Source of the DNA: Pueraria montana var. lobata | Lineage: Eukaryota > Streptophyta > Magnoliopsida > Fabales > Fabaceae | Assembly (NCBI GenBank): GCA_026413185.1 | Contig: CM048651.1 | Coordinates: 41,760,266 to 41,824,265 of the forward strand | Reading direction: 5' to 3' | DNA length: 64,000 nucleotides | Part shown: positions 56,700 to 64,000 of the stretch, piece after piece | Layout of the letters: every line of letters begins with the position of its first letter | How positions within the stretch are numbered: the stretch's first letter is position 1 | The notes under the pieces: generated by a model | Seen by the model: the letters and a program-made list of their open reading frames with translations, nothing else | Database searches by the model: none | Told to the model about the DNA's origin: nothing | Program-made: the position numbers and the translations under genes

Positions 56700-58985
56700 A
56701 TTGTTCAAGTTGTGTTATTTTCCATGTTCCTTATATTGTGAAGTTACGAGTTATACCTTGAGTTAGTTGAGGAAGGAGATCCAAAGATCCGAGTTCGTAG
56801 ATAAAGGTTGAGAATAAAGGTCCAAATAATTGAGTTTATAGGATAAGGGTGAGTTTGACAAAGGAAAGGAAACAAAGTTTTGAAGGTACCTTGATGTTTG
56901 GAGGATGATAAGATGTTGAGAGTATGGTTATTGCCTTATTGTTCTAATGGATATATTGCCTTTGATGTTAGAATTGATAGAATTCCATTATCTCTCCATA
57001 GGATTGCATGTTATTGCCATATTTCTTTGATTAAATGTTGATTTGGGAATCTAATTACTGTTCACGTTAGTCTGCTGCCATGTACCGCTTAAGCCTTATT
57101 TTGGTAAAATTAGCTAGTTAAAATGATGTGATTTGAACCCTAAAATGTTGTATTATGATGGTATGAGCTTTGTGCGACGAATTAAGACCAAAATCACTAT
57201 ATTTTGTGCCCTTTACTGTCACAGAAATGCAGCAGACAACAGGGACTCTCTATTCCTGCATAATGCAAAATTTATACGTTTTTACATGTTATAATTTATG
57301 GTTTGGGTCTTGGCAAAATTGTGTTAAAATTTAAGGAAGTCTGGACATTAATTAGAGAGATTTTGGTGATGATCTAGTGCCATTTTGTATCATGATTTTG
57401 CTGTTATAACAGGGGATATCTCTGTTGCTGCATAATTCTGTTATTGCAGAATTTTAACGAATAAGAATCATGTTTTCAGCTTTAGCAAAGTTGTATGAAA
57501 GGTTGGAGAAAGTTTGGGCAAGGTTTGGTGAAGTTTTGTGACTTGAAAATGTTTATAGAAAGTGAAAAATGAATCATATTATCTTGTGTGGTTGGATGTT
57601 TACGAGTGATATTTAAATGGCTTAGGAAATAATATGTGATTATGAATTTATACATCGTCTTGATGAAAACTAAATATTTTAATATATAAAATGAGTGTTC
57701 CGAAATTGAAGCTTAAGAGTAGATAAAGAATAGTTAATATTTAATGTGATGTAATGAATGTATCTGTATGTAATTGATTTATAATTACAAGTTTAGATTT
57801 ACTTGATTGTATTTGAATTGGTAAAGAGAATTGATTGATATATGGTGAGTTTGAAAGCTACTTATATTTGACCAAAAAGTTATGATGAATAAATTTAGAA
57901 TGTTTGATATTATGGGTGATGTTGAGGATTATTATGTTGTGAATTGATTATCAGGTTTCTATTGTGATTTGTTTCCATACCTTTGGAAAAAGGGGTATGA
58001 GGAAAAGTATTGAAAAATAGAGCAAACTCTGCCGGATTTTCCGGAGGAATTATGAAACTTGAGATTAGATAAATTCTCTTAGTTATTATATGAATTTTAT
58101 AAATATATATGTATAATTATGAGGCTATTAGTATGGGGATTGATTATTGAATATTACTACAATTGGTTGAGCATATTCCTTTTGGAGTGGCTATTGAGCA
58201 TAAGGCACTTAGTTATATACAAAAGGAAGGTATTATGGTATGGAATTCTTGGCTCCCAATTATATACTCAAATATATGATATTAGTAACGGGGTCCCATT
58301 ATAGACCATAGTAATATATGGTGATTTAAGGCTTGTATAATTGAGGTTATCAATTACCCACGTTGTAGAATTGAATTGGTAGGTATATGTGAGGGTTCTT
58401 GATGGTTAAATTATAATTTAGTGAGTAGGATAAGTTACAAATGCTAGAATAATAGCAGAGTGTTTAAGATGGGGAAGTAAGTGATTGCAAAGTTGGAGAG
58501 TGTGATTTGGATGTTAGAAGTCGAATTCAATAAGTGATTAAATTGGTGATAGTAGATTGGATTGGGTTGAGACAATTTAGAAATCATCCAAATGGTGATT
58601 TGGTTGGAATTATGATAATAGGATGTAGCTGTAAGTTAGAGACTTAAATCATATTTAGAATACCTTCTATGAAGAGAAAAATGTGAGAAAATTATAGGAA
58701 AAGTCTTTGGTAGTGTTTAGACATAGAAAGTTGAGGTCTAGACATATATGAAGGGTGTTGGAAGAGTCGTTGAGCTAAGAATTATAGTCATTATTCAAAA
58801 ACAAAGTAGCAAGTAACCCATCTAGATGAACTTAGTAAGTATAGTTTAAAGATTTAGCCAAAATCACTAAATTTACCGTAACAAGTGCTTAGGTAAGCCT
58901 ATAATTGGAGTAGAACATCAATATCCTTAATCCATAGCTAAGCATTGTGTTTTAGTATCATACCATGCTCAAAATAGTGAGTTTA
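56700..58985 (+). other. Non-coding internal region of the LARD-like element, part 1
   Basis: There is no gag or pol. Degenerate repeats of about 175 bases are visible around 57060-57560 (compare CTATTCCTGCATAATGC at 57250 with CTGTTGCTGCATAATTC at 57422). The segment at 58320-58400 (GTGATTTAAGGCTTGTATAA) matches 31509 in the gypsy element, showing common descent. Confidence 0.6.
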
Positions 58986-59980
58986 AACTATCAAAACCAA
59001 AACAAAATGATAAGAGTCAAAACTGCACATTTTAGGTACCTTAGAAATGACCCGAAATGGTAAAAAGGCCAATTTTGGCACTGCATAACTCCTTGTATAG
59101 GATGAGTTTTGGAATGAAACATTTTTCCACAATTTTGTATTACCAAATTCTAGTTCTCCACAAAATTTCATAGCCATTGGACTTATGTAGCTCATTTTGG
59201 ATCCCTAGGTTCATTTTGACCCAAAACTAGTTTCTTAAGTGACTCGAAATGCCTAGATTTTGATCCGAGATGAATTTTAAGGTGAGACCAATTCCTACAA
59301 TCCTATTTTTAGGTATAAAAAATATTTTTTTGGGATTTACAAAGTTTCTCCCTATGAATTTTAAATTCACCTTTGAAAACCACCTCTTTTCTAAGCCGTT
59401 TTTGACCTGAAACTTGAAACGTACGCCATTTTCAAACCGTTCGAGCTTTTAAAGTGAAACCAAAGCCCACAACCTTGTTTTAGTACCCTCTAAATCTGTT
59501 TTGAGGTCCCACATGAGTTTAATCATTATACAATGAATTTGGTAGAAAAACCCATTTTCTAGAAACATGCATTTTGCAAACTTATAATGTGCGCCATTTC
59601 CAAACTACTTTGAGTTTTTGAGTCAAACCAAAACCATTAGGTTAAATTTAATGCATATTAAATATTTTTTCAAGTCCCAAAGGATTTCAAGTTCTGTAGC
59701 TCAATTGGCGTAGAAAACTGTTTACTTCCTTAAAACCGCAAACTTAAAATGCGCGTAGTTTTCAAACCGTAACTCCGATTTGGATGAAACCAAAACTCAT
59801 GATCTTGTTTTTAAGTGAAATAAATCTGTTTTTGGGTTGTAAAGTGAACAGATCACTGTATCATAAGATTGCTTCCCAAAATCACCTCTTAGAAAGGTCA
59901 ATTCAAAGGAAATCCTTAGGTGAAAGACTTGTTCTTGACCTAGAGGTCTACCTAGTAGTTTACCTACAACTTATATAGGA
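58986..59980 (+). repeat. ~168-bp diverged tandem repeat in the LARD-like internal region
   Basis: Five units can be aligned by eye through the motif GA..TTT...GTGAAACCAA..CC.. at about 59090, 59263, 59441, 59609 and 59775. A second anchor, GCGCCATTTTCAAACCGT, occurs at 59423, 59591 and 59751. Spacing is 160-178 bases. Units differ at many positions, so the array is old. Confidence 0.7.
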
Positions 59981-60346
59981 TAAATTAACTCTAAATCTTC
60001 AATGTTGAGTAGATTTAGGTATTGCCTTGAAGATAGCTATATTGTCTACCTAGTAGCTTAGATAAATTTCTATCGAATCCACTCTATGTTAGTGAGCCTA
60101 TAGCCTTGAGAGTGAATCTGCTTAGATGAAAATCATATATACCTTTTGAGAACGAACCTTATCTATGCTTTGTGTTGGAGAAAGAGATAGTAAGTTAGAA
60201 ACGAGCCCTTAAGAGGAACACTTCCTTATGGCAGAAGTCTAAGACTAGCTATAGAAAAATAGATTGGCCTGAGAGTAGGCAAAGATGATTATAGCCCTAA
60301 CTTAGCTTAACCTTACGCTCAGTGAATTTCGGGGACGAAATTCCTT

Positions 60347-60361
60347 GAAGGAGGGGAGTAT
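60347..60361 (+). other. Polypurine tract of the LARD-like element
   Basis: GAAGGAGGGGAGTAT ends at the 3' LTR and is preceded by TTTCGGGGACGAAATTCC, the usual context in this gypsy lineage. Confidence 0.87.
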
Positions 60362-63278
60362 TGTAACACCCCGAAAATTACAACCCAATAAGTATGAACG
60401 TGAGAGATTTAATTAGAAAATTTTCTTGTTGGGGAGAATTGTAACACTGTGATTTTTCGTAACGTATATTAAGTGTTTGATAAATACCGTAAAAGGAAAT
60501 TAAATTTAAATTCATAGTGTTATTATGAGATTTTGGAACTTTTACGTAAGTTCCGTAAGTTGTAGAAAAAGGGAAAAAAAAAAGAGAAGGGGGTGTCCTT
60601 AGAGGAATGGTGGCTGCAACTAGCAAAGTTTCAAATTTATCTTAAATACATACGTGAACCAGTTTCCTTCTTCTCTCATTCTTCTTCCTATCCCGAAAAG
60701 CTTTCTTCTCTCTCATTTTCTCTGTTCTGGCCGAGAGCTACAAGGAAAAAGGGAAACCATTGTTGATGGTCTTGGAAGCTACATGCAAGCAAAGTCTCAA
60801 GCTCATCATCCTCTCAACACCAAGTTCTCTTCCTCTTCATCTTCTCTTCCTCTCTCTCACAGCTGAAGCTCTTTCAGGTGAGGGGAACTCTTTGTGGATT
60901 TTGTTTTCAGTCTAAGGGTGGTTGAGAGTTAGGGGACTCAATCACCTACAGCATGCATGTCCCTCTCTTGGCTGTTGTGTATGTTTGTTTGAATGCTTCA
61001 ATGTAAAAAGTTGATGAAATGGGTTTGAAACCCTTGGCAGTGGCTGTGAGTGCATGTCCTGGCTTTAGGGTTGTTTTTCTTTTGTTGAAACTGAGTGGGA
61101 AGGCCCCTGGAACAAGGGAATCCATGCCAAATTTTCGTAGAATTAATTGGTGAAGGTTGCATGTTGAAAACAAACCCAAAACCAATGTAACAGTGACTGT
61201 CAGATTCGCGTGTCCCCGGACATCTCCCACGGTTTTGTGATTTTTAGAAGATCTAACCGTTGGTTTTTCATGAAATTTGCTTTGAATAAAAATAGACACA
61301 AAAAGGAACAACTTTTATTTTAACACCATGGAGAGAAAACATCTTTTTGAAGTTCATCCGTGGCTTTCAAAATGGATGTTATGTTTTCAAGTTTCCCTGG
61401 AACATGTCTCTGTTTTTCTCAAATTCCCAGTTGTGTGATTAATGTTTCTTTTTCTTTTTCGAACCATTCAAAACTAGACAAAACAAGATTTTTGACCATA
61501 TAAATTTCAAAAATTATCATATCCAATTTCTAAATTAACTTTTAAAAAGAAACAGGGCAAGGGGTTTTGAGCTCTGTTTTGAGTCTGAAACTTAAGCTGT
61601 TAGAAACAAATTTACTGGGAAGAATAGGGAAAGAATTTGGGGGCAAGGGTTATCTTTTTAGAAAGATAAAGATGTTACCTTTCTACTGTAAAAATTTCAG
61701 CTCAAAACAAGTTTGGGAAGTGGGAGAAATTTACATTTCTTTGAGCTATGTTCAGTGAGCACTCAAAATTCAGGGCTGCTGACTTAGAAAATTTTTATAA
61801 AATTTCCTAGATGTCGATTTTATTAGTGGGATATCTTTCTATAAAATAGATTTCAAGAGCTTCGATTTGATATAAAAAGTTTTAAATTCCGAGATCATTT
61901 GCTTGTATCAGTGAGAGCTCATATTCAGTACTGTCAAAGAGAAATATTTGGGAGAAAAACCCACTAAAAATTTCAAGAAGACAAAGGAGAAAAGGGATTC
62001 AAAGGTTTCTCCATCAAACTAAGGATTCAAGGTAAGGATCAAGGCATTTAATTTCATTTTAGACCATTTGGAATGTAGAAAAACATGTTGTTAAGTTTAG
62101 ATTCAATATTTGATCAAGAACTATGAAAAGATGAAATTGATTTTGGATTTTTATATAATTGATATTAGAAGCTTGAAATAATTGTTTGGAACCATGTTTG
62201 ATTGATTGGATGATGTGTTGTGATGGATTGAAATTGCTTGATTTGGCTTGATTGTGTTGTGAATGATGTTGGAAATTGTTGAATGTTTATATTTTTGTAG
62301 GTGATTGTTTAAAATTACTTATTTAATTGTGATTATTAACATATTGCATATGCATGAGTCTTTTTGGGGGATTTATAAAGATTCAAGTGAAAAATAATTG
62401 ATGTTGGCTAACCGGGATTGCGGTAGCCATGAGAATGAAAAAGAAAGAAAAGAAAAGAAAAGAAAGAAAATAAATGATTTTGTTGACTAACCGGGACTGC
62501 GGTAGTCATGAGAAACGAGTTGATATATGAGAAATGATTTTGTTGACTAACCGAGACTGCGGTAGTCATGTGAAATGAATATGATTTGAGAATTGAATAT
62601 TTGGGTGAGCAGAATAAGTTAGGCAGGGTTGTATGGTCTGTGATTATATAACCTGTGGGGTGAGGGATATTGGCAATTCCACATGTGACCGTAATCCGGA
62701 ACGGGATTGCTGTCGTGGTGGCCTTCCTGGATATCCTGATCTCCTAATTCTGTTTAGTTTATTCGCGTTTAGTAGGGGCTGATAGCTGAATTGCAATGCG
62801 TAATGGTAGGCCAGTTACTTACTAAACACTCAAAGGGGAAGTCTCCATGGAGCAGGGTCAAAAATGATTTTGAGTCAAAACTGCATTTGCATAAATCATC
62901 TTGCATTTAATTATGTGTGAGAACGGTTAATTTGTATCGGATATGTATATGTTTGAAATTGTTTTAATTGTATGAGAAATTAAATGCCTGATCCGGTAAT
63001 GCTGTCCCCAGATTCTAGGGGAGTGTGAATTGCAGGTGTCTGAAGATATAGTTAAATGATGAAGATGCAGAAATTCCAGAGCATATAGGATGGGACTATT
63101 TTGGGTAGACAATAATTTGTAGTACTTAGAATTATTTTGTAGCAGTGTTTATATAAATTTTAATGATGTAAATTACAGAACATATTTTGGATTGTAAGAG
63201 AACGTATCAGAACTTTGAAATAAATATATAAAATAAATTAAATAGTTAAATTATGTTTTATAAGAAAGGGGGGTTACA
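60362..63278 (+). repeat. 3' LTR of the LARD-like element
   Basis: It matches the 5' LTR apart from about 20 differences, including a 12-base insertion near 61571 and a shorter A run near 60580. Confidence 0.93.
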
Positions 63279-63283
63279 CAAAC

Positions 63284-64000
63284 TCCTTGTAGTCTTGGCC
63301 ATGAATAATAGATCTTCATCATTTTCAGCTTCAATGACATTTGCCTTTTGAGTGGTCTGATTTTGCTGTTGGTTGTTTCAGCCTACAGAACCTCTCTATG
63401 TGGCCATTTTGTTTGCAGTATCTGCATTGAATAGGTGGTGGTGACTTCCCTTTGTACCAGCAATCACTCTCCTTATGGCTGGTTCTCTTGCAAATCCCAC
63501 ACTTTGGAAAATTTTCTCTTCTCTTTGAATCATTTCCAGAGTGTTCTCCAACATATTTCTTCTATCATTTTGCTACTACAGCCTTCCCTTTGTGTTTGAC
63601 TTGTAAAGCACTTTCTGTTGCCTCCTCATGTCTGAGAATCCTCCGCTGTTCTTGAGCTTAAAGAGCATTTATAAGCTTTGTCAAGCTTATCTTGGAGAGA
63701 TCCTTTGACTCTTCAAGTGAAGAAATCTTGGATTTAAACCTCTCGGGTAAGACAACAAAGACTTTCTCAACTATTCTGCTGTCTGGAAATTTCTCCCCCA
63801 CCAATCTGATCTAATTCACAACCTTCGTCAATCTAGTAATGAAATCTTTGATGTTTTCAGCCTCATTCATCTTCAAGGCTTCAAACTCTTTTTTGAGGTT
63901 GAGAACTTGCATTTGCTTAGTCCTCTCATTTCCAAAAAAAAACTCCTCTTCAAGCTTCTCCCAAACTTCCTTTGCTGTATCCAAGTTTGAGATTCTAATA
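63284..64000 (-). pseudogene. Gag of copia relic 2, cut by the window end
   Basis: It has two zinc knuckles near 63510-63400 (CGICKRTSHKESDC and CRYCKQNGHIERFC), then the gag core reading towards VWEKLEEEF near 63965. Stops occur as in relic 1, for example near 63658 and 63812. Confidence 0.85.

Larger units (their letters stand above)
53480..63278 (+). mobile_element. LARD-like large-LTR element without coding capacity
   Basis: LTRs at 53480-56386 (2907 bp) and 60362-63278 (2917 bp) have TG...CA ends, with CAAAC duplications at 53475-53479 and 63279-63283. A Met-tRNA primer site and a polypurine tract are present. The 3975-base internal part has no recognisable gag or pol, only a short leader frame and degenerate tandem repeats. 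The LTRs share long blocks with the 27770 element, so it belongs to the same family and would depend on another element's proteins. By eye the LTRs differ at about 20 sites, so it is older than the 27770 element. Confidence 0.93.
52064..64000 (-). mobile_element. Ty1-copia relic 2, split by the LARD-like element, runs off the window
   Basis: The parts 52064-53479 and 63284-64000 match 39980-41400 and 41382-42100 of copia relic 1. The left edge is 500 bases shorter than relic 1 and joins copy B of the 7.4-kb repeat, so RT is missing completely. The insertion lies between gag and the protease DSG motif. Gag, primer site and LTR should follow beyond 64000. Confidence 0.87.

Overview
The window is AT-rich nuclear DNA from a flowering plant, most probably a legume. 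The reasons are TIR-NBS-LRR (TNL) resistance-gene relics of the legume type, a SIRE1-like Sirevirus with an envelope-like third frame, a short inverted-repeat element whose ends resemble one I recall as common in legumes, and intron-containing genes with GT-AG borders. I see no intact cellular gene, tRNA or rRNA. It is a decayed TNL cluster filled and rearranged by transposable elements.

Layout. 1-8203: minus-strand Sirevirus (envelope-like frame, pol, gag, primer-binding site, 5' LTR), cut by the window start. 8204-15644: copy A of a 7.4-kb repeat that carries an intact six-exon Ulp1-like protease frame, a captured ERD7-like gene fragment, a MITE and a SINE. 15645-17257: 3' flank of a lost TNL, carrying a LINE tail and two SINEs. 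17258-19718: AT-rich spacer with duplicated blocks and a (TA)n tract. 19719-27600: TNL relic A, split by a 3.1-kb solo LTR and by a 1.8-kb polypurine minisatellite. 27770-36932: a Ty3-gypsy element with near-identical LTRs and a dead pol, bordered by GGAAT duplications. 36938-38336: continuation of the TNL 3' flank, then a copia relic with a 150-bp LTR. 39480-42779: Ty1-copia relic 1. 42780-43890: LRR exons of TNL relic B. 44623-52063: copy B of the 7.4-kb repeat. 52064-64000: copia relic 2, interrupted at 53480-63278 by a non-coding large-LTR element (LARD-like) bordered by CAAAC duplications.

How the parts relate. Paralogous stretches act as empty sites, so several insertions can be ordered. 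The 3' flank at 15880 lacks the gypsy element present at 27770, and the flank at 37390 lacks the LINE tail and SINE present at 16388-16730. Copia relic 1 shows the uninterrupted form of the site hit by the LARD-like element. The youngest event visible is the 27770-36932 element: its two LTRs are both 2974 bp and I saw one difference between them, yet its pol has at least seven stops and most of its integrase core is missing, which implies movement by proteins supplied in trans. The two 7.4-kb copies (roughly 1 percent different by eye) both keep the protease frame open.

All identities and counts are by eye. No alignment, database search or expression data were available.
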